Source of the DNA: an uncultured Prevotella sp.
GTDB lineage: Bacteria > Bacteroidota > Bacteroidia > Bacteroidales > Bacteroidaceae
Assembly: GCA_944321295.1 (NCBI GenBank)
Contig: CALUKU010000019.1
Span: forward strand, 1-58,446
Reading direction: 5' to 3'
DNA length: 58,446 nucleotides
The notes below the pieces were generated by a model. It had not been told where the DNA came from. It ran no database searches and saw only the letters and a program-made list of their open reading frames with translations. Below are positions 15,487-24,565 of the stretch, in pieces (position 1 is the first letter of the stretch; every line of letters begins with the position of its first letter). The position numbers and the translations under genes were made by a program.

Positions 15487-18192
15487 ATGGACAACGAAAT
15501 AATTGACGACGAAATGCTTGAACAGGCCGACGGCGACCGCCAGACCGAAGCCGACGGGCAGTTTAAGCCCGTCAACCGCTTTGACGCTTCCGCCGTGCGC
15601 AACCTCGGCGGAATGTACCAGAACTGGTTTCTCGACTACGCCTCTTACGTAATCCTCGAGCGCGCCGTGCCCCACATAGAGGACGGACTTAAGCCCGTGC
15701 AGCGCCGCATACTCCACTCTATGAAGCGCATGGACGACGGACGCTACAACAAGGTGGCCAACATCGTGGGCCACACCATGCAGTTCCACCCCCACGGCGA
15801 CGCCTCCATCGGCGACGCCCTCGTGCAGCTGGGACAGAAGGACCTGCTCGTTGACTGCCAGGGAAACTGGGGCAACATCCTCACCGGCGACCGCGCGGCC
15901 GCTCCACGATATATCGAGGCGCGCCTGTCGAAGTTCGCGCTCGACGTCGTTTTCAACCCTAAGACTACCGAGTGGCAGCTCAGCTACGACGGACGAAACA
16001 AGGAACCCATCACGCTTCCGGCCAAGTTCCCCCTCCTATTGGCGCAGGGCGCCGAGGGCATAGCCGTAGGCCTTTCGTCGAAAGTTCTCCCGCATAACTT
16101 CAACGAGATTTGCGACGCCGCCGTGAACTATCTTCACGGCGAGCCGTTCACGCTATATCCCGACTTCCCCACGGGCGGCAGCATTGACGTAAGCAAGTAT
16201 AACGACGGCCAGCGCGGCGGCGTGCTCAAGGTAAGGGCCAAGATAGAGAAGCTTGACAACAAGACGCTCGTCATACGCGAAATACCTTACGGCAAGACCA
16301 CTTCTACGCTTATCGACTCAATCCTGAAAGCCATCGAGAAGGGAAAAATCAAGGCACGCAAGGTCGACGACAATACGGCGGCACAGGTCGAGATACAGGT
16401 TCACCTGGCTCCGGGCGTGTCGTCTGATAAGACCATCGACGCCCTTTACGCCTTTTCCGACTGCGAAATCAACATATCGCCCAACTGCTGCGTCATCGAG
16501 AACGACAAGCCGCAGTTCCTTTCCGTAAGCGACGTCCTGCGTTATTCGGTGAACCACACGATGGACTTGCTCCGCAAGGAACTCGAGATACGCAAGCACG
16601 AGCTGCAGGAGCAGCTCCACTTCGCCTCGCTCGAGAAGATTTTCATCGAGGAACGCATATACAAGGACCGCAAGTTCGAGCAGGCTCCCGACATGGACGC
16701 CGCCTGCGCACACATCGACGAGCGCCTGACGCCGTTCTATCCGCAGATGATTCGCGAGGTGACTAAGGACGACATCCTGCGCCTTATGGACATCAAGATG
16801 GCCCGCATCCTTAAGTTCAACAAGGATAAGGCCGACGAACTGATGGCCCGGCTCAAGGCCGAGATTGCCGACATTGACCGCAAGCTGGCCGACATGGTTG
16901 AGGTGACGGCCGACTGGTTCAGGTACCTTAAGCAGAAATACGGCGCCGCCCATCCCCGCCTTACCGAGATAAAGAACTTCGACACCATCGAGGCCACAAA
17001 GGTGGTTGAGGCCAACGAGAAGCTCTACATCAACCGCAACGAGGGCTTTATCGGCACGGCGCTGAAGAAGGACGAGTTCGTCTGCAACTGCTCCGACATC
17101 GACGACATCATCATCTTCTACAAGGACGGCAAGTATAAGGTTGTGCGCGTGGCCGACAAAATCTTCGTCGGCAAGAACATCCTGCACGTCGCCGTATTCA
17201 AGAAGAACGACAAGCGCACCATATATAACGTGGTTTACCGCGACGGAAAGCTCGGTAAGTACTACATGAAGCGCTTCAACGTAACCAGCATTACGCGCGA
17301 CCGCGAGTACGACCTGACGATGGGCGCGCCCGGTTCGCGCGTGGTTTACTTCACCGCCAACCCCAACGGCGAGGCCGAGATAATAAAAGTCACCCTCGAC
17401 CCGGCGCCCCGCCTTAAGAACATCTTTAAGGAGAAAGACTTCTCCGAGGTTGCCATTAAGGGCCGCAGTGCGCGCGGCGTTGTCATGACACGCTTCAACG
17501 TCCACCGCATTTCGCTTAAGAGCCACGGCCACAGCACGTTAGGCGGCCGCAAGGTTTGGTTCGATCCTGACGTCAAGCGCCTCAATTACGACGACCACGG
17601 GCGGCTGCTCGGCGAGTTTAACGAGGGCGACAGCATACTCGTAGTGCTCGATAACGGCGACTTCTACCTGTCAAACTTCGACGTGAACAACCACTACGAG
17701 GACAACATAAAAATCATCGAGAAGTACGACGAGCGCAAGGTGTGGACGGCGGTGCTCTTCGATGCCGACCAGCAAGGCTATCCTTATCTTAAGCGTTTCT
17801 TGATGGAAGGCTCCAAGCGCAAGCAGAATTATGTCGGCGACAACCCCGCAAGCCGCCTCGTTTGCCTGACCGACGAGCCTTATCCGCGCTTCCGCATAAC
17901 CTTTGGCGGCAACGACGCTTACCGCGACCCGATGGAGGTTGACGCCGAGGAGTTCATCGCCGTGAAGGGCTTCAAGGCCAAAGGCAAGCGCCTGACGACG
18001 TGGACCGTCGACAGCATTGAGCAGATTGAGTCGTTGAAGCGTGACGGCGGCGACGGCGATGACGACGAGGCTGACGGCGACGAGGCGCCGGACGCGCCCG
18101 AAAACGAGAACCTCGACCCCGACGCCGGCAAGAGTCAGCAGCAGGTAATCGACGAGATTACCGGCCAGCTCAACCTCTTCGACGGCGAATAG
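15487..18192 (+). CDS. parC: DNA topoisomerase IV / gyrase-type subunit A
   Basis: Type IIA topoisomerase breakage-reunion subunit that decatenates or supercoils DNA. 901 residues. The winged-helix domain has YASYVILERAVPHIEDGLKPVQRRILHSM, and the active-site tyrosine is Y142 in AAAPRYIEARLSKFA. After the coiled-coil tower, a degenerate beta-pinwheel follows (FNVHRISLKSHGHSTLGGRKVWFD). The C-terminus is a long acidic linker (GDGDDDEADGDEAPD) ending TGQLNLFDGE, which contains a QLxLF clamp-binding-like motif. ParC rather than GyrA is chosen because Bacteroidales GyrA has a different pinwheel with GyrA-box and quinolone region; no parE lies in the window, so this is moderately sure. Confidence 0.88.
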   Translation: MDNEIIDDEMLEQADGDRQTEADGQFKPVNRFDASAVRNLGGMYQNWFLDYASYVILERAVPHIEDGLKPVQRRILHSMKRMDDGRYNKVANIVGHTMQFHPHGDASIGDALVQLGQKDLLVDCQGNWGNILTGDRAAAPRYIEARLSKFALDVVFNPKTTEWQLSYDGRNKEPITLPAKFPLLLAQGAEGIAVGLSSKVLPHNFNEICDAAVNYLHGEPFTLYPDFPTGGSIDVSKYNDGQRGGVLKVRAKIEKLDNKTLVIREIPYGKTTSTLIDSILKAIEKGKIKARKVDDNTAAQVEIQVHLAPGVSSDKTIDALYAFSDCEINISPNCCVIENDKPQFLSVSDVLRYSVNHTMDLLRKELEIRKHELQEQLHFASLEKIFIEERIYKDRKFEQAPDMDAACAHIDERLTPFYPQMIREVTKDDILRLMDIKMARILKFNKDKADELMARLKAEIADIDRKLADMVEVTADWFRYLKQKYGAAHPRLTEIKNFDTIEATKVVEANEKLYINRNEGFIGTALKKDEFVCNCSDIDDIIIFYKDGKYKVVRVADKIFVGKNILHVAVFKKNDKRTIYNVVYRDGKLGKYYMKRFNVTSITRDREYDLTMGAPGSRVVYFTANPNGEAEIIKVTLDPAPRLKNIFKEKDFSEVAIKGRSARGVVMTRFNVHRISLKSHGHSTLGGRKVWFDPDVKRLNYDDHGRLLGEFNEGDSILVVLDNGDFYLSNFDVNNHYEDNIKIIEKYDERKVWTAVLFDADQQGYPYLKRFLMEGSKRKQNYVGDNPASRLVCLTDEPYPRFRITFGGNDAYRDPMEVDAEEFIAVKGFKAKGKRLTTWTVDSIEQIESLKRDGGDGDDDEADGDEAPDAPENENLDPDAGKSQQQVIDEITGQLNLFDGE

Positions 18193-18252
18193 AACCACAG
18201 CCATGACCCTGCCTGACGGTTAGGGAACGTGTGATAAGCCATAAGTAACCAT

Positions 18253-18291
18253 GCCCCTCACTGACGGAGAGGACGCGAGGGGCTTCATTTT
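18253..18291 (+). terminator. Hairpin between parC and DUF3316 gene
   Basis: gcccctc (18253-18259) pairs with gaggggc (18277-18283), with a 17-base loop, followed by ttcatttt. It ends just before the next start codon, so it may attenuate read-through into the following operon. Confidence 0.6.
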
Positions 18292-18296
18292 AAAGG

Positions 18297-19115
18297 ATGA
18301 AAGCAATACGTTTAATACTCATTTCGGCGCTTCTGGCCCTGCCGTTGGCCGTCTTCGGCCAGGTTGCCGACACCTTATATAATAATAAGGTGATAACCAA
18401 CGCGCAGATGATAGGCGTCGGCGCGGCCGCCATCCTTGACACTTACCTCTCGCCCGAGGAGTATTCGGGCACGGAGATACGCTACATCTCGCACACCATA
18501 CGACGCCGCGATAACCGCCGCTGGTCGCGCATGCTGGTGCATCAGGGCAGCCTCGCCTTTGCCGACAACCGCTCGGGCAACGGCAACGAGATAGCCGGCA
18601 TGTACACGTTCACCTATGGCGTGCACTGCAACTGGAGCTTCCTTGGCGGCAGTCTTAACGTGGCGGCGGGCGGACAGGCCGACCTTGACGTAGGTTTTCT
18701 TTACAACACGCGCAACGGCAACAACCCCGCACAGGCCCGTCTTGCCCTCAACGTGGGGCCGTCGGCGGCCGCCTCTTACCGCTTCAGGCTCGGCCGTGTG
18801 CCCCTGTCGGCACGCTACGAGGTGTCGGCTCCGCTCTTCGGGGTGATGTTCAGTCCTAATTACGGCCAGTCGTATTACGAGATTTTCTCGCGCGGCGACT
18901 ACGACCATAACGCCGTGCCGACAACGATCGGCTCTACGCCGTCGCTCCGACAGATGTTGACGCTCGACTTCACGCTCGGCCGCACCACGCTGCGCCTCGG
19001 CTATCTGGGCGACTTCCGCCAGGCGCGGGTCAACGGCCTGAAGTATCACACCTATTCTAACATGCTGCTGATAGGCTTCGTGCGCAGCTTCAAACTTACC
19101 AAAATCATCCCATGA
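18297..19115 (+). CDS. DUF3316 family exported protein
   Basis: 272 residues with a signal peptide (MKAIRLILISALLALPLAVFGQ, cleavage likely after FG). The mature part is rich in alternating hydrophobic strands (NWSFLGGSLNVAAGGQADLDVGFLYNTR, LGRVPLSARYEVSAPLFGVMFSPNYGQSYYEIF) and ends LLIGFVRSFKL. This suggests an outer-membrane beta-barrel, as expected for DUF3316 proteins of Bacteroidales. Function unknown. Its stop overlaps the start of the S41 protease gene by 4 bases, so the two are cotranslated and probably act together at the outer membrane or periplasm. Confidence 0.8.
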   Translation: MKAIRLILISALLALPLAVFGQVADTLYNNKVITNAQMIGVGAAAILDTYLSPEEYSGTEIRYISHTIRRRDNRRWSRMLVHQGSLAFADNRSGNGNEIAGMYTFTYGVHCNWSFLGGSLNVAAGGQADLDVGFLYNTRNGNNPAQARLALNVGPSAAASYRFRLGRVPLSARYEVSAPLFGVMFSPNYGQSYYEIFSRGDYDHNAVPTTIGSTPSLRQMLTLDFTLGRTTLRLGYLGDFRQARVNGLKYHTYSNMLLIGFVRSFKLTKIIP

Positions 19116-20161
19116 GAAAGTTCTTTTACGCCCTGTTGCCGCTTCTGTCGCTGCTCGTTACCGTGTCGTGCGTCGACGAGGAGGAGTTTGTCGACGACCC
19201 GCGCGGCAACTTCGAGGCGCTGTGGAAGATTATAGATGAGCGCTACTGCTTCTTCGACTATAAGGCCGAGGCCTACGGACTCGATTGGAACGAGGTGCGT
19301 GCGAGGTACTCGCAGCAGGTCAACGACGGCATGTCCTCAGACCAGCTGTTCGAGGTTTTGGGCAATATGCTCGGCGAGCTTCGCGACGGCCACGTCAACC
19401 TTTACTCTCCCTTCGACGCCGCCCGCTACTGGAGCTGGCGCGAGGATTACCCCGCCAACTTCAGCGATTCGCTCTTGCGGCGCTATCTCGGCACTGATTA
19501 TAAGATTGTTTCGGGCCTGCAATACCGCAAGCTCGACGACAACATAGGCTACGTTTATTGCCCTTCGTTCGAGAGCGGCATTGGCGAAGGCAACCTTGAC
19601 GAGGTGCTTTTCTACCTCGCCCCGTGCAACGGCTTGATTATAGACGTGCGCGGCAACGGCGGCGGACAGCTCACCACGGCCGAGAAACTGGCGGCCCGCT
19701 TCACCGACGAGGACATTCTCGTAGGCTACATCAGCCATAAGACAGGCCCCGGCCATGCCGACTTCTCGTCGCCCGAGGAGCAGATCATCAAGCCGTCGGC
19801 CGGCATACGTTGGCATAAGCGGGCCGTTGTGCTTACCAACCGCGGCGTGTTCAGCGCGGCCAACGAGTTCGTGAAGTACATGAAGTGCTGTCCCGGCGTC
19901 ACCGTTGTGGGCGACAAGACGGGCGGCGGAGCCGGCATGCCCTTCAGCAGCGAGCTGCCCAACGGCTGGGCGGTGCGCTTCAGCGCCTGCCCGATGTACG
20001 ACCGCGACATGCAGTGCACCGAGTTCGGCATAGAGCCTGACTACAGCGTCAGCCTCACGACAGACGACTTTCTTAAGGGCGAGGACACGATAATAGAGTA
20101 TGCCCGACGCCTGATTAACACCGGTTCAGGTTCGGCGGAAGGGCGTGGAAGCGACGTTTAA
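19112..20161 (+). CDS. S41 family C-terminal processing protease, lipoprotein
   Basis: Predicted serine protease tethered by a lipid. The signal ends LLVTVSC, so Cys20 is the lipidation site and DEEE follows. The core shows LGNMLGELRDGHVNLYSP (family Tricorn/CTP helical region), the peptidase beta-blade NGLIIDVRGNGGGQLTTAEKLAARF, nucleophile Ser248 in NRGVFSAANEFV and general base Lys269 in VGDKTGGGAGMP. 349 residues; no clear PDZ domain. Coupled to the DUF3316 gene by a 4-base overlap. Substrate unknown. Confidence 0.9.
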   Translation: MRKFFYALLPLLSLLVTVSCVDEEEFVDDPRGNFEALWKIIDERYCFFDYKAEAYGLDWNEVRARYSQQVNDGMSSDQLFEVLGNMLGELRDGHVNLYSPFDAARYWSWREDYPANFSDSLLRRYLGTDYKIVSGLQYRKLDDNIGYVYCPSFESGIGEGNLDEVLFYLAPCNGLIIDVRGNGGGQLTTAEKLAARFTDEDILVGYISHKTGPGHADFSSPEEQIIKPSAGIRWHKRAVVLTNRGVFSAANEFVKYMKCCPGVTVVGDKTGGGAGMPFSSELPNGWAVRFSACPMYDRDMQCTEFGIEPDYSVSLTTDDFLKGEDTIIEYARRLINTGSGSAEGRGSDV

Positions 20162-20189
20162 TGAATATGTGTTTTAAATGTTTACTCTG

Positions 20190-21029
20190 ATGGCAGACAG
20201 CAATTTGAGGCAGGAAGGCAGTGACATGCCCCGCCACGCAGTGGCTGGCGGGGTGGCGGTCGCCCTTTCCGACCTCACGATTGGCTATCGCGCAAGCGGC
20301 GGCGACAAGGTCGTTGCCCGCGGCCTCGACATGTCTTTGCGCTCGGGCGAGCTGACATGCCTCATCGGTCCTAACGGTGCGGGCAAGTCAACGCTGCTCC
20401 GTACCATCGCCGCCTTCCAGCCGAAGCTCGGCGGCAGCGTGTATGTCGGCGGAAAGGAAATATCGCAATACACCCAGAAAGAGCTTTCGCGACAGGTCGG
20501 CGTGGTGCTGACGACGCGTCCCGACGCCATGAACATGACCGTTGAGGATACCGTCGCGCTCGGCCGCACGCCGTACACGGGCTTCTGGGGCACGCTCGCC
20601 GAGGCCGACCGCCGCGTCGTTGCCGAGAGCATGGGCCAGGTGGGCATATCCCATTTAGCGCGCCGCACGGCTTCCACACTGAGCGACGGCGAGCGGCAGA
20701 AGATGATGATAGCCAAGGCTTTGGCGCAGCAGACGCCGATAATCGTGCTCGACGAGCCTACGGCTTTTCTTGACTATCCCAGCAAGATCGAAACAATGCT
20801 CCTCCTGATGCGCCTCAGTCACGAGGCGGGCAAGGCCGTCTTCATGTCTACCCACGACTTCGAGTTGGCCCTGCAGACCGCCGACACCCTTTGGCTTATG
20901 ACCGGCGACGGCGGCATTGTTTCAGGCTCGCCGCGCAGTTTGGCCGCCGACGGCTCGCTGTCGGCCTTCATCGAGCGCCCCGGCATAACCTTCGACCCCT
21001 CAACGATGCGCGTCACCGTCGTCCGTTGA
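20190..21029 (+). CDS. ABC transporter ATP-binding protein, iron/cobalamin importer (FecE/BtuD) type
   Basis: Cytoplasmic ATPase that would power an iron-chelate, heme or cobalamin importer. Walker A is LIGPNGAGKSTLLRT (about residues 60-70), the signature LSDGERQKMMIAKALAQ, Walker B IIVLDEPTAFLD and the switch histidine STHDFE, all intact. ATG at 20190 is used; an ATG four codons upstream is also possible. The N-terminal stretch MADSNLRQEGSDMPRHAVAG is a non-conserved extension. It follows the protease gene closely, yet no permease or binding-protein gene is adjacent, so it is an orphan ATPase here. Confidence 0.9.
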   Translation: MADSNLRQEGSDMPRHAVAGGVAVALSDLTIGYRASGGDKVVARGLDMSLRSGELTCLIGPNGAGKSTLLRTIAAFQPKLGGSVYVGGKEISQYTQKELSRQVGVVLTTRPDAMNMTVEDTVALGRTPYTGFWGTLAEADRRVVAESMGQVGISHLARRTASTLSDGERQKMMIAKALAQQTPIIVLDEPTAFLDYPSKIETMLLLMRLSHEAGKAVFMSTHDFELALQTADTLWLMTGDGGIVSGSPRSLAADGSLSAFIERPGITFDPSTMRVTVVR

Positions 21030-21174
21030 CGCGCCGTTCCCCTTCCGTCCGTCGCCGTCTTACACCTTATTATATTATATATAGGGGCTTCCCCTCGCGC
21101 CTCGTTCGCTCCGTTTCGCCCTGTTTTTTCCTTCCCTTTTTTGTCCCCTTCGTAACGCATTGCTGCTCAATGCC

Positions 21175-21262
21175 TTGCAAAAGCTGTCCTTTTGCATTGT
21201 AAAAGCTTACCTTTCGTCGTGCAATAGACGGCCTTTCGCCGCCCGAAAGCTTACCTCTTGCG
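21175..21262. repeat. Family A repeat array, copy 4 (diverged)
   Basis: Units tgcaaaagctgtccttttgc, gtaaaagcttacctttcg, gacggcctttcgccg and cgaaagcttacctc. The central bases vary (agctgtcc, agcttacc, gacggcc) while the aaa/ttt flanks stay. It is the first element in the gene-free stretch 21030-22254, which otherwise holds the tandem duplication with family B element and the next promoter. Confidence 0.6.
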
Positions 21263-21812
21263 TTTCGTCCGCAAACCTTTTTGGAAAGTATTACGATAAC
21301 AACACGTGACTTCTATATAATGAAAGCACCCTCTTGTTGGCACATAACCACCCCTCGTTCAAGCGATGCGTTCGCGCAACCTCGTCCAAGTGAGGCTCTC
21401 GGTAATTGTCATCCCGGACTTGATCCGGGAACCAGACGAAAACATCCTCAAACTGACAACGTTGCAGCATACATCTGGTTCCCGGATCAAGTCCGGGATG
21501 ACGGGTATGCGAGAGCCTCGCTTGGACGAGGATACGGTCGTAATCAAGGGAAAATACTTAAAAGAAGTAAAACCCGGACATCCAATGAAAAACTGTGTAT
21601 GACCCCTCTTGCGTTTCGTTCACAAAGCTTTTGGATGGTATTACGATAACAACACGTGAGTTCTATATAATGAAAGCACTCTCTTGTTGGCACATGACAA
21701 CCTTCCTTTCAAGCAATGCGTTCGCACACCCTCGTCCAAGTGAGGCTCTCGGTAATTGTCATCCTGAACTTGATTCAGGAACCAGATGAAGACACCCTCA
21801 AACTAACAATTA
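21254..21812. repeat. 350-bp tandem duplication carrying family B element (copy 2 complete, copy 3 half)
   Basis: Sequence from 21254 recurs from 21604 (cctcttgcgtttcgt, then attacgataacaacacgtga and the ttctatataatgaaagcac block) with about 10 percent differences. The first unit holds a complete family B hairpin: outer arms 21380-21401/21510-21531 (one T-G mismatch) and perfect 29-bp inner arms 21408-21436/21474-21502. The second unit has only the left half and switches to the variant gtcatcctgaacttgattca. Listed ORFs here are repeat translations. Confidence 0.75.
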
Positions 21813-22165
21813 GGCCATTTTTACTCCCGCCCCGCCTTAACCCCTTTCCTCCATTCCCCTTTTCTTCGCCATTTACGTTCCTTTCTTCCGCAAATTTCAC
21901 CTCCTGTTAGCATTAATCACCAATACGTCGCTTTAAATATTGAAACGCTTTCAAACCACGCTGATTAAAGATACTTTATCATTCCATTGTTACTGTTATC
22001 AAGTGTTAACGTAAACTTTTTGCTTTTTTATACGTTCGTAGATAAATTTTCGTAATGAAAATTGTCGTAATTTAACTTAATATAGTAACAAATTCTTTCT
22101 TTTTAACACCGCAAATGCAATATCTCTAAAAGTGAATTTCATGAACATTTTTTTTGTGCTAAAAT

Positions 22166-22196
22166 TTTGTTTTTATTGAAAATATCTCTAACTTTG
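22166..22196 (+). promoter_or_regulatory. Consensus promoter of the export island
   Basis: TTTG (22166-22169), 19 bases, TAACTTTG (22189-22196). Expected start near 22203, leader about 52 bases to the TlpA-like gene. The region before it is very AT-rich compared with surroundings, which is typical for a strong upstream element. Confidence 0.75.
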
Positions 22197-22254
22197 TCGG
22201 TTGGAGATGGCAAGATGTTTTTAATAAAAGTTGAAATAAATAAAATCCAATAAT

Positions 22255-22743
22255 ATGAAACAGATCTTATTTTCAATCGTAATGCTGCTCGGATGCGTTT
22301 GCACAGCGAACGCCCAGCTCCCGTCTATCATGTTGAAAGACATCGATGGAAAGACCGTGAGAACAGACACCTTGTCAAACAACGGCAAGCCGTTCATCAT
22401 TGACTTCTTCGCTACTTGGTGCCATCCCTGCAACCGCGAGCTCAACGCCATCAACGAGGTGTATGAGGACTGGCAGGAGGAAACCGGCGTTAAGGTTATC
22501 GCCGTGTCTATCGACCAGGCACAGAACATCAACAAGGTGCGTCCTCTCGTCGACCGCAACGAATGGCCCTACGAAGTGCTGCTCGACCCGAACAGCGATT
22601 TCAAGCGCGCTCTTGGAATCAATACGATACCTTATACTATTATTGTTGACGGACAAGGCAACATCGTCTATAAGCACAACGGCTACACTGAAGGCGCCGA
22701 GCAGGAGCTTATCGACAAGGTTCGTGAACTTATTAATAAATAA
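22255..22743 (+). CDS. TlpA-like periplasmic thioredoxin
   Basis: Thiol-disulfide oxidoreductase, probably periplasmic. Signal peptide MKQILFSIVMLLGCVCTANAQ with cleavage after ANA. The mature 140 residues are a thioredoxin fold of the AhpC/TSA-Redoxin type: FIIDFFATWCHPCNRELNAI holds the active site WCHPC at residues 55-59, and the cis-proline region is INTIPYTIIVDGQGNIVYKHNGY. Length 162, normal for minimal TlpA proteins. First gene of a codirectional set whose later members include CxxC-bearing Omp28 proteins, so a role in their redox state is a reasonable inference. Confidence 0.9.
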   Translation: MKQILFSIVMLLGCVCTANAQLPSIMLKDIDGKTVRTDTLSNNGKPFIIDFFATWCHPCNRELNAINEVYEDWQEETGVKVIAVSIDQAQNINKVRPLVDRNEWPYEVLLDPNSDFKRALGINTIPYTIIVDGQGNIVYKHNGYTEGAEQELIDKVRELINK

Positions 22744-22859
22744 GGTGGCGGGCGCGGGAGCCGCCAAGGCTTGGCCGTGAGGCTTTTGCCCGATTAGGCC
22801 CGGCTCCCGGCCGCGTGCTGATAAGCAGAAAACACTTACTTTTTGAATGTTTCTGATTT

Positions 22860-24557
22860 ATGCGAACAACAAAGAAACTCATTTGCCTACTTCTCGCCTT
22901 CTCGCCCTCAGTCGGCGCGATGGCGCAGAGCGACAATGGTGTCGTCGTCACAGGTAGTGTCCAGAGCGACATCCTCATCCCTGAGTTCGACCCTGAAATC
23001 CAGGATCGCGCCGATAAGGTTGACGATTGGGCTACGACCAACACGTTCGCCGATGTCAACATCATGAGCGAACATGTCGACGCCGGCGCACGTTTTGAAT
23101 TCCTCGAGCACCCTCTTCCAGGCTTCCGCCCGCCAAGTTTTTCTAAAGACTATGCCGGCTGGGGCGTACCTTATTTCTATGTAAAAACACACTTCAAGAA
23201 CTGGGATCTCACTCTCGGTAACTTTTATGAGCAATTCGGCTCAGGCTTCATTCTCCGCACTTACGAGGAGCGCAACCTCGGTATCGACAACTCGCTCCTC
23301 GGCGGCCGCTTCACCATCCGTCCCGTTGCCGGCGTTTCGTTTAAGCTTCTCGGCGGCAAGCAGCGCCGTTATTGGGATTTGAACGATGCTTGGATTTCCG
23401 GCGCCGACCTCGAGCTGAGCCTCGACCAGTGGTTCAAGGGCCTGAGCAACAGCGGCACCTACATCACGCTCGGAGCGTCATGGGTTAACAAGTATGAAAA
23501 GACTGACGACGTAATGGCCGACGCTACCCATAAGCTCAACATTCCTTCGTCCGTCAATGCGTTCGACGTAAGGGCCAACCTGCAGAAGGGTGGCTTCAAC
23601 CTCTTGGCCGAATACGCGTGGAAATCGCAGGATCCTACTTTCGAAAACGGTTGGATTTACCGTAAGGGCTCCGTTGCCATGCTTTCGGCGTCTTACTCTA
23701 AGCGCGGCATGAGCCTCTTGCTCCAGGCCAAGCGCAGCGACAACATGTCGTTCCGCAGCCGCCGCCGCGAGGGCGAGAGCGAAACTACTACGGCTTCGTT
23801 CATCAACCACCTGCCCGCGTTCACTATGGATCAGACCTACGCCTTGGCCGCCATGTACCCTTACGCCACCTATCCTGACGGCGAGTGGGCTTACCAGGCC
23901 GAGATCGGTTATAACTTCAAGCGCCACACGCTGCTCGGCGGTAAGTATGGCACCAACGTGCGCGTTAACTTCTCTCACATCCGCGGTATCGAGCGCGATC
24001 CTATCAATGGTGGTGGTGCCGGCACCGACGGTTACAGCTCTGCCTTCTGGAAGTGGGGCGACGACGGCATGTACTATCAGGACATCAACGTACAGATTGA
24101 GAAACGCATCACACGTTCGTTCAACATCCACCTGATGTACATGAACCAGTTCTACAACAACGTAATCAACCGTATAGCCGAAGGAGAGCTTAGCGACAAT
24201 AAGAAATACGTACATTCAGACATCTTCGTCCTCGACGCCAAGTATAAGTTCAACAACAAGTTCACCCTCCGTGGCGAGCTTCAGTATCTCTCTACCGACG
24301 AGGATCTTGGCGACTGGTGGTACGGTCTGCTCGAGCTTTCTATCCTGCCTAACTGGATGTTCACCATTGCCGACATGTACAACAGCGGCGTAACCGACAT
24401 CCACTATTACCAGGGACTCGTAACTTATTCGGCCGGTTCACACCGCATCCAGCTCGGCTACGGCCGCACGCGTGCCGGTTACAACTGCGCCGGCGGTGTC
24501 TGCCGTTACGTTCCCTCAAGCAAGGGTGTTACTATATCGTATAACTATAACTTCTAA
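22860..24557 (+). CDS. DUF6029 family outer-membrane beta-barrel protein
   Basis: 565 residues. Signal peptide MRTTKKLICLLLAFSPSVGAMAQ. The mature protein opens with GVVVTGSVQSDILIPEFD and continues as repeated amphipathic strands with aromatic girdles (WDLTLGNFYEQFGSGFILRTYEERNLGIDNSL and others). It ends in GVTISYNYNF, a C-terminal aromatic residue as seen in barrel proteins inserted by the BAM machinery. These features match DUF6029, a Bacteroidales family often found beside Omp28 and TlpA genes. Function unknown. It starts 117 bases after the thioredoxin gene and 8 bases before the Omp28 lipoprotein gene. Confidence 0.8.
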   Translation: MRTTKKLICLLLAFSPSVGAMAQSDNGVVVTGSVQSDILIPEFDPEIQDRADKVDDWATTNTFADVNIMSEHVDAGARFEFLEHPLPGFRPPSFSKDYAGWGVPYFYVKTHFKNWDLTLGNFYEQFGSGFILRTYEERNLGIDNSLLGGRFTIRPVAGVSFKLLGGKQRRYWDLNDAWISGADLELSLDQWFKGLSNSGTYITLGASWVNKYEKTDDVMADATHKLNIPSSVNAFDVRANLQKGGFNLLAEYAWKSQDPTFENGWIYRKGSVAMLSASYSKRGMSLLLQAKRSDNMSFRSRRREGESETTTASFINHLPAFTMDQTYALAAMYPYATYPDGEWAYQAEIGYNFKRHTLLGGKYGTNVRVNFSHIRGIERDPINGGGAGTDGYSSAFWKWGDDGMYYQDINVQIEKRITRSFNIHLMYMNQFYNNVINRIAEGELSDNKKYVHSDIFVLDAKYKFNNKFTLRGELQYLSTDEDLGDWWYGLLELSILPNWMFTIADMYNSGVTDIHYYQGLVTYSAGSHRIQLGYGRTRAGYNCAGGVCRYVPSSKGVTISYNYNF

Positions 24558-24565
24558 TTTTCGGT

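Noticed and set aside
16318-17532. 404-residue open frame antisense to parC
   Set aside because: Mirror frame of a strongly conserved topoisomerase; no start signal or family motif.
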